Below, one piece after another: positions 1 through 7,084 of a DNA stretch of 21,271 nucleotides. This DNA is from RGIG2206 sp045648425 (lineage in GTDB: Bacteria > Bacillota > Clostridia > Oscillospirales > Acutalibacteraceae). The stretch covers positions 1 to 21,271 of the forward strand of contig JAZRNV010000024.1 of the NCBI GenBank assembly GCA_045648425.1, read 5' to 3'. Positions within the stretch are counted from its first letter, which is position 1. Each line of letters opens with the position of its first letter. Position numbers and translations under genes: made by a program. Under the pieces are notes generated by a model, which was given only the letters and a program-made list of their open reading frames with translations, was not told the origin of the DNA and searched no databases.

Positions 1-422
1 TTTTTATATGCCACCTTTTTACCGTCGCCCGATATAAGATAGTTCGTCACCTTTTTGGCAATCTCTTTTTCAGAGCCGTTACCAATCTTACAGTAAAGGG
101 TAAAGGCGCAGCCGGTCATATACTTTTCGGGGTAAAAGACACGATTGCCATTGTCGCTGAGCTTTATTATTTTATTTGCGTCCAGTTCGCTTATTGGTCT
201 ATCATTTTCTTCATACCAATCATCCAAAAGCTGAGTGGCAATCTGCTTGCCGCCAACATACAGCTGATTATTCTTAACGTAGGGCACGCTTGCAGTGCCG
301 CCGCCGAAAAATACAAGCAGAACAGTAACCGCTGCCAGCACAAGCGCCAGGGCACAAATTATTATCTTTGTAATGGGTTTTAACTTTATCTTTCTTTCGA
401 TGTTAATAACGGGATCATTCAT
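1..422 (-). CDS. Membrane-anchored PD40/WD40-like repeat protein, truncated (5' part only)
   Basis: Reading the minus strand from an ATG at 422 gives 140 codons with no stop before the window edge, so the C-terminal part is missing. GGAGG at 435-431 lies 8 bases upstream of the start. The product has a short basic cytoplasmic N-terminus (about residues 1-17), one hydrophobic membrane segment (about 18-40) and then an exported domain. Two copies of a similar motif are visible outside: LSDNGNRVFY near residue 88 and ISGDGKKVAYK near residue 130. This S-x-D-G-K-x-V-x-Y pattern is typical of TolB/PD40-type beta-propeller blades, so a surface propeller is likely. The function is not recognised. 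Two tandem promoters upstream (463-522) would serve it. Confidence 0.72.
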   Translation of the reverse strand, partial: MNDPVINIERKIKLKPITKIIICALALVLAAVTVLLVFFGGGTASVPYVKNNQLYVGGKQIATQLLDDWYEENDRPISELDANKIIKLSDNGNRVFYPEKYMTGCAFTLYCKIGNGSEKEIAKKVTNYLISGDGKKVAYK

Positions 423-462
423 TGTCAGTTCCTCCAAATAAAGGTATTTTACACCTACATAT

Positions 463-491
463 ATAATATCACAAAATTATTCCCATTGCAA
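463..491 (-). promoter_or_regulatory. Sigma-A-type promoter P1 for the left-edge gene
   Basis: On the minus strand TTGCAA (491-486) is followed after 17 bases by TATTAT (468-463). The predicted start is near 456, leaving a leader of about 34 bases before the ATG at 422 that includes the GGAGG ribosome binding site. The -35 element sits inside the first copy of the 17-base direct repeat. Confidence 0.6.
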
Positions 492-526
492 CGACTAATA
501 GCAAATTTTATTCACATTGTAACGAC
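479..526. repeat. Pair of 17-base direct repeats, 31 bp apart
   Basis: ATTCCCATTGCAACGAC (479-495) and ATTCACATTGTAACGAC (510-526) match at 15 of 17 positions. The 31-bp offset is close to three helical turns, so a regulator bound at both copies would lie on the same face of the DNA. The copies overlap the -35 regions of the minus-strand promoters, and the second is also near the sigma-K gene. Confidence 0.6.
495..522 (-). promoter_or_regulatory. Candidate second promoter P2, tandem to P1
   Basis: On the minus strand TTACAA (522-517) is followed after 16 bases by TATTAG (500-495). It has the same position relative to the second repeat copy as P1 has to the first, shifted by 31 bp. It is weaker than P1 by its match to consensus. 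Confidence 0.35.
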
Positions 527-539
527 ATGGACTGGCAAG

Positions 540-564
540 TTTAAATTTGTCCTAAACATAGTAT
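540..564 (+). promoter_or_regulatory. Weak candidate promoter region for the sigma-K gene
   Basis: CATAGTAT at 557-564 resembles the sigma-E -10 element (CATACAAT in B. subtilis, 6 of 8), at a distance that would start transcription about 15 bases before the ATG. No convincing -35 element is seen 14-15 bases upstream. Alternatively TTGTAA (517-522) and TTTAAA (540-545), 17 bases apart, could be a sigma-A promoter. In B. subtilis sigK is read by sigma-E, which is the only reason to prefer the first reading. Confidence 0.22.
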
Positions 565-585
565 TTAGTGAAGGGGGCTTAAGCT

Positions 586-1275
586 ATGTTTGAAATATTG
601 GCTGCCATTGAGCATTTTTTATTTTTTGTTTTGCACGTCAATCAGTCAGGAAAATTTCCCAAAGCGCTGTCATCCAAGGAAGAAGTCGAATGCTTTGAAA
701 AAATGGCTCGGGGCGACCTCGAGGCCAGAAGCAAGCTGATTGAGCACAATCTGCGCTTGGTTGTACATATTGCAAAAAAGTATTTTTCTGCCGAAATCGA
801 GCAGGATGACCTCATATCCATAGGCACCATCGGTCTTATTAAAGCAGTTGAATCTTTTAACGGTTCAAAAGGCACCCGTTTCGCCACCTATGGCTCAAGA
901 TGTATTGAAAATGAAATTCTTATGTTTTTCAGAAATCGCAAAAAGTCGGCTAACGATTTATCGGTCAATGACCCTATCGAAACCGACCGCGACGGCAACA
1001 CTCTTTCGCTGATTGACGTTATTGCCTGCGATGACAACATTGCCGACAACCTTGACCTGGCTGTGAACATTGAGCAGCTGAGCAGATTTATGAAACATTT
1101 GGATAACCGCGAACGCGATATATTGTGTTTGAGATATGGGCTGGGCGGCAGAGATCCCCTGCCTCAAAGGGAGGTTGCCAAGCGTTTGGGGATATCACGT
1201 TCATACGTCTCGCGCATCGAAAAGAAAGCTTTGCAAGATCTGAAAAGCCGCTTTGACGCCGAAGACAACGGTTAA
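586..1275 (+). CDS. sigK: Sporulation sigma factor sigma-K (pro-sigma-K)
   Basis: RNA polymerase sigma factor of the sigma-70 family, 229 aa, acting in the mother cell late in sporulation. Region 2 contains IEHNLRLVVHIAKKY and DLISIGTIGLIKAVESF. Region 4 ends in the helix-turn-helix ISRSYVSRIEKKAL. The N-terminal stretch (about residues 1-22, hydrophobic IEHFLFFVLHV) matches the membrane-bound pro-sequence removed by SpoIVFB-type proteolysis in Bacillus, followed by the conserved FPKALSSKEE. The gene is one continuous frame, so no skin-type element interrupts it here. AAGGGGG at 571-577 supports the ATG at 586. It stands alone between the divergent left gene and the NrdR-controlled operon, and no clear terminator follows it. 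Confidence 0.93.
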   Translation: MFEILAAIEHFLFFVLHVNQSGKFPKALSSKEEVECFEKMARGDLEARSKLIEHNLRLVVHIAKKYFSAEIEQDDLISIGTIGLIKAVESFNGSKGTRFATYGSRCIENEILMFFRNRKKSANDLSVNDPIETDRDGNTLSLIDVIACDDNIADNLDLAVNIEQLSRFMKHLDNRERDILCLRYGLGGRDPLPQREVAKRLGISRSYVSRIEKKALQDLKSRFDAEDNG

Positions 1276-1346
1276 AATTCGCATCAAATCGAGATTTTGT
1301 GAGAGTGAAAATCAGTCAACAACATCTTGTAAACTTTTTTCAAAAA

Positions 1347-1364
1347 ACACCCTATATTTTGTGC
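1347..1364. promoter_or_regulatory. NrdR box 1 (distal)
   Basis: ACACCCTATATTTTGTGC fits the imperfect palindrome of NrdR boxes (ACAC, central AT-rich core, GTGT). Its centre is 30 bp upstream of the centre of box 2, the three-helical-turn spacing usual for paired NrdR sites. It lies just upstream of the -35 element of the nrdG promoter. Confidence 0.75.
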
Positions 1365-1373
1365 TTTTTTCTA

Positions 1374-1402
1374 TTGACACAAGATATATAGTGTGCTATA
1401 CT
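1374..1402 (+). promoter_or_regulatory. Strong sigma-A promoter of the nrdG-nrdD operon
   Basis: A perfect TTGACA (1374-1379) is separated by 17 bases from TATACT (1397-1402). The start is predicted near 1409, giving a leader of about 28 bases that carries AAGGAAG before the ATG at 1437. NrdR box 2 fills the spacer, so repressor binding would block polymerase directly. Confidence 0.88.
1377..1394. promoter_or_regulatory. NrdR box 2 (proximal, inside promoter spacer)
   Basis: ACACAAGATATATAGTGT is close to the consensus palindrome for NrdR, the ATP-cone/zinc-ribbon repressor of ribonucleotide reductase genes. It overlaps the end of the -35 hexamer and nearly all of the spacer. NrdR itself is not encoded in the window. 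Confidence 0.85.
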
Positions 1403-1436
1403 TGACAGGCACTATCAGCAAAGGAAGCGTTTTATT

Positions 1437-2123
1437 ATGAATATTCAAGGTTTTCAAAAGCTCACTTTGCTTGATTTTCCGGGCAAAGTTGCCTGCACCG
1501 TCTTTACCGGCGGCTGCAATTTTCGTTGCCCATTTTGCCACAATGGGTCGTTGGTGCTTGAACCCACAATATATAGTGATGCCACAAAAGACGTTTTTGA
1601 CTATCTTTCAAAGCGAAAAGGCATCGTTGACGGGGTTTGCATCACGGGCGGTGAGCCCCTGCTTCAAACGGATATCGAGAGCTTCATGCGCGAGGTAAAG
1701 GATATGGGATATGCCCTTAAGCTTGATACCAACGGCAGTTTCCCAAGCAGGTTGCTTAAGGTTATCGAAACAGGGCTTATCGATTACATCGCCATGGATA
1801 TCAAAAGCTCTCCTGAGGGTTATCCCCTTGCGGTAGGAACGGATGTTGACATGACCGCAATCTGTCAAAGTGTTGAAATCATCCGTCAAAGCGGTGTGGA
1901 ACATGAGTTTCGCACAACTGCCGTAAAGGGCATACACACCACGGAGGATTTTGATAAAATCGGACAATGGCTTGCAGGCAGCAAGCACTACTATATACAG
2001 CGTTTTGTCGATTCGGGCAACCTCATCAAAGGCGGCGAGGCCTTTTCCGACGATGAAATGCACGGCCTATTGTCAATAATAAAAAACTATATTCCCGAAG
2101 CTCAGCTTCGAGGACAAAACTAA
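1437..2123 (+). CDS. nrdG: Anaerobic ribonucleotide reductase activating enzyme, radical SAM
   Basis: Radical S-adenosylmethionine enzyme (228 aa) that installs the glycyl radical on NrdD. Cluster-binding cysteines C27, C31 and C34 lie in CNFRCPFCHN (CX3CX2C), preceded by the family signature TLLDFPGKVACTVFTGGC. The SAM-binding GGE motif is in CITGGEPLLQ. At about 228 aa it belongs to the longer clostridial/archaeal NrdG form rather than the about 154-aa E. coli form. AAGGAAG at 1421-1427 precedes the ATG. nrdD begins 17 bases after its stop, so the two are cotranscribed from the NrdR-controlled promoter. The order nrdG-nrdD is the reverse of E. coli. Confidence 0.93.
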   Translation: MNIQGFQKLTLLDFPGKVACTVFTGGCNFRCPFCHNGSLVLEPTIYSDATKDVFDYLSKRKGIVDGVCITGGEPLLQTDIESFMREVKDMGYALKLDTNGSFPSRLLKVIETGLIDYIAMDIKSSPEGYPLAVGTDVDMTAICQSVEIIRQSGVEHEFRTTAVKGIHTTEDFDKIGQWLAGSKHYYIQRFVDSGNLIKGGEAFSDDEMHGLLSIIKNYIPEAQLRGQN

Positions 2124-2140
2124 CGAAAGTGGGGAGAAAA

Positions 2141-4513
2141 ATGTATAAGGTTATTAAAAGAGACGGAAAAGTAGCAGATTTTAACCTTAAAAAGATTTCC
2201 GATGCCATCACTCAGGCATTTGAAGCTTGCGAGCGCCAATTCAATCCGGATATTATTGATTTTTTGGCGTTAAAGGTAACATCCGACTATGAGCCCAAGA
2301 TTGTTGACGGCGTTGTTGCTGTTGAAGACATCCAGGACAGCGTTGAAGCTGTGCTTGTTCAAGCAGGTTATGCCGATGTTGCAAAGGCATACATTCTTTA
2401 TCGCCGCCAGCGTGAAAAGCTGCGCAATATGAAGTCAACCATTCTTGACTATAAAGAGATTGTTGACCAATACGTTAAGAGCATCGACTGGCGTGTTAAA
2501 GAGAACTCTACCGTTACCTATTCTGTAGGCGGTCTTATTCTCAGCAACTCAGGTGCCATTACCGCCAACTATTGGCTGAGTGAAATTTATGACGATGAAA
2601 TCGGCAACGCTCACAAGAATGCCGATATTCATATTCACGACCTTTCCATGCTTACCGGTTACTGTGCAGGTTGGTCTCTCAAGCAGTTGATTGAAGAGGG
2701 TCTCGGCGGTGTAGGAGGAAAAATCACCTCTCCTCCCACAAAGCATCTTGCAACCCTTTGCAATCAAATGGTAAACTTCCTCGGCATTATGCAAAACGAA
2801 TGGGCAGGTGCTCAGGCATTTTCATCCTTTGACACCTACCTTGCTCCTTTCGTTAAGGCAGACGACCTTAGCTATGATCAGGTTAAAAAGTGCATTGAGT
2901 CCTTTATCTTCGGCGTAAACACTCCCAGCCGTTGGGGTACTCAATCTCCCTTCACCAACATCACCTTGGACTGGACCGTTCCTGCCGACCTTGCTGACGA
3001 GTACGCTATCGTCGGCGGCAAGCGTATGGACTTTAAGTATGGCGATTGCAAAAAAGAAATGGATATGGTTAACCGCGCTTTCATCGAGATTATGATTGAA
3101 GGCGACGCTAACGGCAGAGGATTCCAGTATCCCATTCCCACCTACTCTATCACCCGTGATTTTGACTGGTCAGAAACCGAAAACAATAAGCTGTTGTTTG
3201 AAATGACCTCTAAATACGGCACTCCCTACTTCTCTAACTATGTTAACAGCGATATGGAGCCCTCAGATGTTCGCAGTATGTGCTGCAGACTTCGTCTTGA
3301 CCTTCGCGAGCTTCGCAAAAAGTCAGGTGGCTTCTTCGGAAGCGGTGAAAGCACCGGTTCTGTGGGCGTTGTTACCATCAATATGCCCCGTATCGCCTAT
3401 CTTGCAAGTGATGAGGCCGACTTCTACAAGCGCCTCGACCACATGATGGATATTGCCGCCCGTTCACTTAAGGTTAAGCGCACCATCATCACCCGTTTGC
3501 TTGACGAGGGTCTCTATCCCTACACCAAGCGCTACCTCGGCACATTTAACAACCACTTCTCTACCATCGGTCTTGTTGGTATGAACGAAGCAGGCCTCAA
3601 CGCCAAGTGGATCGGTAAGGATATGACCCATCCCGAAACCCAGGAATTCACCAAAAACGTGCTTAACCATATGCGCGAGCGTTTGTCTGACTATCAAGAG
3701 ATGTACGGCGACCTCTACAACCTTGAGGCAACCCCTGCCGAATCTACCTCTTTCCGTCTCGCAAAGCACGACCGAAAGCGTTATCCCGATATTATCTGTG
3801 CATCCGATGCAGAAACTCCCTATTACACCAACTCTTCACATCTGCCCGTATGCTACACCGATGATATTTTCACCGCGCTCGACATTCAGGATGAGCTGCA
3901 GACCCTTTACACCTCGGGCACCGTTTTCCACGCCTTTATCGGTGAAAAGCTGCCCGACTGGCGTGCCGCAGCATCCATCATCCGCAAAATCGCGGAAAAC
4001 TACCGTCTGCCCTACTACACCTTGTCACCCACCTATTCCGTTTGCCCCGAGCACGGATATATCGCTGGTGAAAAGTACTCCTGCCCCAAGTGCGGCAAGG
4101 ATACCGAGGTTTATAGCCGTATTACCGGTTATTACCGTCCTGTTAAGAACTGGAATGACGGTAAGGCACAAGAGTATAAAGAGCGCAAGACCTATGATAT
4201 CGCCAACTCAGTTATGACCAGAAGCGGTGTTGTTCAAGAGGGTTGCTCTTGCGTTGCTCAGCAGCAGCCCGTTGCCCTTGAGGATGGCGTTTACCTCTTT
4301 GCTTCTGCCACCTGCCCCAACTGTAAGGTTGCAGAGAGCTTGCTCAAAAAGGCAGAAATTGAGTACACTCATTTGCTTGCCGAGCAAAACAAAGAGCTGA
4401 CCGAGGCCTTTGGCATCAAACAAGCTCCCACCCTTGTTGTAATTAAGGACGGCAAAACAGAAAAATTCGTTTCTGTGCCCAACGTTAAAAAGTTCATTCA
4501 GTCGGTTCAATAA
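2141..4513 (+). CDS. nrdD: Class III ribonucleoside-triphosphate reductase with C-terminal redoxin domain
   Basis: Oxygen-sensitive glycyl-radical enzyme (790 aa) that makes dNTPs. The ATG at 2141 is chosen because GGGGAG (2131-2136) sits just upstream; a GTG at 2129 would overlap that site. An ATP-cone allosteric domain fills about residues 1-92. C175 (GYCAGWSL) and the pair C381-C382 (MCCRLRLDLRELR) are candidate active-site cysteines. A zinc-type site is visible as CPEH (635-638) plus CPKC (648-651). The radical glycine is G663 in RITGYYRP. After two further cysteines (C702, C704) the protein continues for about 75 residues as a glutaredoxin/thioredoxin-like domain with CPNC at 725-728 and the typical APTLVVIKDGK strand. 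Most NrdDs end soon after the glycyl-radical segment, so this is a fusion that may supply its own disulfide reductant. trxB lies next door. Confidence 0.93.
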   Translation: MYKVIKRDGKVADFNLKKISDAITQAFEACERQFNPDIIDFLALKVTSDYEPKIVDGVVAVEDIQDSVEAVLVQAGYADVAKAYILYRRQREKLRNMKSTILDYKEIVDQYVKSIDWRVKENSTVTYSVGGLILSNSGAITANYWLSEIYDDEIGNAHKNADIHIHDLSMLTGYCAGWSLKQLIEEGLGGVGGKITSPPTKHLATLCNQMVNFLGIMQNEWAGAQAFSSFDTYLAPFVKADDLSYDQVKKCIESFIFGVNTPSRWGTQSPFTNITLDWTVPADLADEYAIVGGKRMDFKYGDCKKEMDMVNRAFIEIMIEGDANGRGFQYPIPTYSITRDFDWSETENNKLLFEMTSKYGTPYFSNYVNSDMEPSDVRSMCCRLRLDLRELRKKSGGFFGSGESTGSVGVVTINMPRIAYLASDEADFYKRLDHMMDIAARSLKVKRTIITRLLDEGLYPYTKRYLGTFNNHFSTIGLVGMNEAGLNAKWIGKDMTHPETQEFTKNVLNHMRERLSDYQEMYGDLYNLEATPAESTSFRLAKHDRKRYPDIICASDAETPYYTNSSHLPVCYTDDIFTALDIQDELQTLYTSGTVFHAFIGEKLPDWRAAASIIRKIAENYRLPYYTLSPTYSVCPEHGYIAGEKYSCPKCGKDTEVYSRITGYYRPVKNWNDGKAQEYKERKTYDIANSVMTRSGVVQEGCSCVAQQQPVALEDGVYLFASATCPNCKVAESLLKKAEIEYTHLLAEQNKELTEAFGIKQAPTLVVIKDGKTEKFVSVPNVKKFIQSVQ

Positions 4514-4536
4514 GCCGTTCAAGATTAATGACCAAA

Positions 4537-4567
4537 ACGGGCGGAGTCAGCTCCGCCCGTTATTTTT
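4537..4567 (+). terminator. Hairpin with T-rich tail between nrdD and trxB
   Basis: A 10-bp perfect stem (ACGGGCGGAG 4537-4546 with CTCCGCCCGT 4551-4560) with a TCAG loop is followed by TATTTTT. It has the shape of an intrinsic terminator but an imperfect U tract. trxB begins 15 bases later with no promoter seen between, so it probably lets part of the transcription through and sets trxB below nrdD. Confidence 0.72.
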
Positions 4568-4581
4568 AAGGATGTGTGGTT

Positions 4582-5493
4582 ATGTATGACATTATAATCA
4601 TAGGCGCAGGCCCTGCAGGGCTTACCGCCGCAATATATGCCCGTCGCGCCAACAAAAGCGTTCTACTGCTTGAAAAGGGTGCATTTGGCGGTCAAATCAC
4701 CTTTTCACCGAAAGTGGAAAATTATCCCGCCTTTGAAAGCATCAGCGGCAGCGGACTTGCCGACCTTATGGTGGAGCAGGCGCTGGCTCAGGGCGCAGAG
4801 GTTGAAGTTGAAACGGTAACCGATGTGCAGGATAACGGCTCTTTTAAGACAGTTATAACCGAAGACGGAAATGCCTACGAAGGCAAGGCGGTTATTATTG
4901 CCTGCGGTGCCAAGCACAGACATCTCGGTCTTGAAAATGAAGAAAAATTCATTGGCGAGGGAATATCCTTCTGTGCAGTATGTGACGGCGCTTTTTACAA
5001 AGATAAGGACGTTGTTCTTGTGGGTGGCGGCAACTCCGCACTGCAAGAAGCGGTGCTTCTTAGTGAAACCTGCAAAAAGGTATATGTGGTGCAAAACCTG
5101 GATTTTCTCACAGGTGAGCAGCAGTTGCAGGATATTCTCAAAAAGCGTGATAACGTTGAAATTGTTACCGGCACAGTTATTGACGCCATCCCCGACGGAG
5201 ATGCCTTCAGCGGTGTTATCACCAAGCGCGTCAGTGACGGAGTCACCGCCGAAATTAAGGCAGACGGTATGTTTGTTGCCATCGGTCTTGTGCCGGAAAA
5301 CGACGCTTTTGCCCATCTTGCAGCGCTGGATGAAAGAGGATATATCGACTCAGGAGAAGAGTGCTTAACAAAAACTCCCGGCATTTTTGTTGCCGGCGAC
5401 TGCCGCAAAAAGCAGGTTCGGCAGGTAGCAACCGCCACCGCCGACGGCGCTGTTGCAGCCGTTGCAGCTTGCAGATATATCGACGGATTATAA
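4582..5493 (+). CDS. trxB: Thioredoxin reductase-like flavoprotein, atypical nucleotide site
   Basis: FAD-dependent disulfide reductase of the low-molecular-weight TrxB family, 303 aa. The ATG at 4582 is preferred over a GTG at 4576 because AAGGA (4568-4572) is well spaced to it. The FAD motif GAGPAG is near residue 8, the redox-active CAVC is C131/C134, and the C-terminal FAD segment is GIFVAGDCR. The dinucleotide motif GGGNSALQEA is present, but the usual HRRxxxR that grips the 2'-phosphate of NADPH is replaced by VVQNLDFLTGE. NADPH is therefore doubtful; NADH or another donor is possible. Its position after nrdD suggests it recycles the NrdD redoxin domain. A strong terminator follows. Confidence 0.87.
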   Translation: MYDIIIIGAGPAGLTAAIYARRANKSVLLLEKGAFGGQITFSPKVENYPAFESISGSGLADLMVEQALAQGAEVEVETVTDVQDNGSFKTVITEDGNAYEGKAVIIACGAKHRHLGLENEEKFIGEGISFCAVCDGAFYKDKDVVLVGGGNSALQEAVLLSETCKKVYVVQNLDFLTGEQQLQDILKKRDNVEIVTGTVIDAIPDGDAFSGVITKRVSDGVTAEIKADGMFVAIGLVPENDAFAHLAALDERGYIDSGEECLTKTPGIFVAGDCRKKQVRQVATATADGAVAAVAACRYIDGL

Positions 5494-5503
5494 CAACCCT
5501 TCA

Positions 5504-5537
5504 CGCACCCCTAATAAATTAGGGGTGCGATTTTTTT
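5504..5537 (+). terminator. Intrinsic terminator after trxB
   Basis: An 11-bp perfect stem (CGCACCCCTAA 5504-5514, TTAGGGGTGCG 5519-5529) with a TAAA loop is followed by A and then seven T residues. It ends the nrdG-nrdD-trxB unit and separates it from the glycan operon. Confidence 0.93.
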
Positions 5538-5577
5538 ATTGTGTGTTTTTTGCTCTTTTTTACAATCAAAATTCGTC

Positions 5578-5606
5578 TTGCTTTTATACGTGTTTAGGTG
5601 TATAAT
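5578..5606 (+). promoter_or_regulatory. Sigma-A promoter of the surface-glycan operon
   Basis: TTGCTT (5578-5583), 17 bases, TATAAT (5601-5606). The predicted start is near 5613, leaving a leader of about 66 bases before the flippase ATG. The leader contains the inverted repeat TTAAAC-TTC-GTTTAA (5642-5656), which is AT-rich and may be a weak hairpin or an operator. Confidence 0.8.
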
Positions 5607-5678
5607 AACTTAGTTAGTAAAATGGAAAAATTAGGCACGTATTAAACTTCGTTTAAATAAGAAGGATACTATCTATAT

Positions 5679-7076
5679 ATGAACAAAGGTAATGTTGTTG
5701 TAAAATCGGGACTGTGGTACACAATATCCAACTTTTTAACCAAAGGGATACTGTTTATTTCTACACCTATTTTTACCCGAATTCTTTCGGAAGAAGAATT
5801 TGGCGCTTTCAGTAATATATCCTCTTGGCTCAACATTTTGGTTATCGTTGTCACCCTCAATGTTGAGGCATCTCTTATCAGCGCCAGATATGACTATGAA
5901 AAGCAAATAGACGGTTACGTTTTTTCTGCATTGTCACTCAGCACTGTTTCAACCATCATATGGGCGGTTTTGTTTAACATTTTTATGACCCCCATAAGCA
6001 CATTTTTTGAAATTGAGCCGACCTATATAAACTGTATGTTTGTTTATCTGCTCTTTTTCCCCGCCTTGCAGCTTTTTCAAACTCAAGAGCGTTTCTTTTT
6101 CAGATACAAAAGCTCGGTTGCCATAAGCATGCTCAGCACCTTCGGTTCTTGCCTGCTTTCGGTGCTTTTGATTGTTGTAATGTCAAACAAGCTGGCAGGC
6201 CGTGTGTTTGGCCACATTATTCCCGTTGCCATTGTCGGTCTGGTGCTCTATATAATCATTGCAAAAAAAGGTAAAAAAATCAATTTCGGCGTGTGGAAAT
6301 ACGCCTTTAAGATTTGCCTGCCCTATGTTCCCCACCTGTTATCCATAACGGTGCTTAACTCTACCGACCGCATTATGATAACCAAAATGTGCGGTGAGGC
6401 AGACAATGCTCTTTACAGCGTTGCCTACAGCGTTGCAATGATTGTAACACTGCTTATAACCGCTTTAAACGGTGCTTTCAGTCCTTGGCTTGCCGAGCGG
6501 CTTAACAAAAACGATTTTGACAGCATCAGAAGCGTCTCTAAAAAATATATCGGCATTTTTATCCTGTTCGGTGTGGGGCTTATGCTTATTGCTCCCGAGG
6601 TGCTTTACATTATGGGCGGCAAGGAATATATGTCGGCTAAAGCCATTATGATTCCTATTGCTCTGGGTTGTATGTGTCAGTTCTTGTACACTATGTTTGT
6701 TAATATTGAGCAATTTTACAAAAAGACCCTGGGAATGGCTATGGCCAGCATTTCGGCCGCACTGCTAAACTATCTGCTCAATTTGTGGCTTATACCCAAA
6801 TTCGGATATGTCGCCGCGGCATACACCACCCTTGTGGGCTATTTGTGGCTGCTCTTTATTCACGCCGCGCTGGTGCGAATTATGAAAAAGCACAAAGCTT
6901 ACAGCTATACTTTTGTTTTTGTTGTGCTGGCAGGGCTTGGCGCAGTATCGGCAGGAATGAGCTTCTTGTATGAAAATTTCATCATAAGATATGTGTTTAT
7001 CGCACTTTACCTTACCGCATTGGTGTTTCTCGGTTGGAAATACAGAAGAGCAATCAAAAACATTCTTAAAAAATGA
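5679..7076 (+). CDS. Wzx-like polysaccharide flippase (MOP superfamily)
   Basis: Integral membrane protein, 465 aa, built almost wholly of hydrophobic helices (about 12-14). It begins with the family-typical SGLWYTISNFLTKGILFIST and FTRILSEEEFGAFS. Members of this oligosaccharide flippase/PST group move lipid-linked glycan repeat units across the membrane. GAAGGA (5661-5666) supports the ATG. It is the first gene of the operon from the promoter at 5578. Its stop overlaps a non-preferred upstream ATG of the next gene. The adjacent polymerase-like and nonulosonate genes suggest its cargo is a nonulosonate-containing surface glycan; the substrate cannot be read from sequence. Confidence 0.85.
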   Translation: MNKGNVVVKSGLWYTISNFLTKGILFISTPIFTRILSEEEFGAFSNISSWLNILVIVVTLNVEASLISARYDYEKQIDGYVFSALSLSTVSTIIWAVLFNIFMTPISTFFEIEPTYINCMFVYLLFFPALQLFQTQERFFFRYKSSVAISMLSTFGSCLLSVLLIVVMSNKLAGRVFGHIIPVAIVGLVLYIIIAKKGKKINFGVWKYAFKICLPYVPHLLSITVLNSTDRIMITKMCGEADNALYSVAYSVAMIVTLLITALNGAFSPWLAERLNKNDFDSIRSVSKKYIGIFILFGVGLMLIAPEVLYIMGGKEYMSAKAIMIPIALGCMCQFLYTMFVNIEQFYKKTLGMAMASISAALLNYLLNLWLIPKFGYVAAAYTTLVGYLWLLFIHAALVRIMKKHKAYSYTFVFVVLAGLGAVSAGMSFLYENFIIRYVFIALYLTALVFLGWKYRRAIKNILKK

Positions 7077-7084
7077 GGTGCAAA

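Noticed and set aside
586..1275. Skin-like prophage element at sigK
   Set aside because: The gene is continuous through all sigma regions, and no recombinase or attachment-site repeat is seen.
1276..1346. Terminator for sigK
   Set aside because: Short imperfect pairings exist, but no stable stem followed by a T tract was found.
3723..4217. 164-codon frame on the plus strand inside nrdD
   Set aside because: Out-of-frame shadow of a highly expressed gene, rich in Pro/Ser/Thr from shifted codons, with no start signal.
4705..5316. Antisense open frame of 203 codons within trxB
   Set aside because: It lies fully inside trxB on the other strand and the sequence shows no family features.
5642..5656. 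Riboswitch or structured leader before the flippase gene
   Set aside because: Only a 6-bp AT-rich inverted repeat (TTAAAC-TTC-GTTTAA) is visible. The 66-base leader is too short for a known riboswitch class and lacks conserved motifs.
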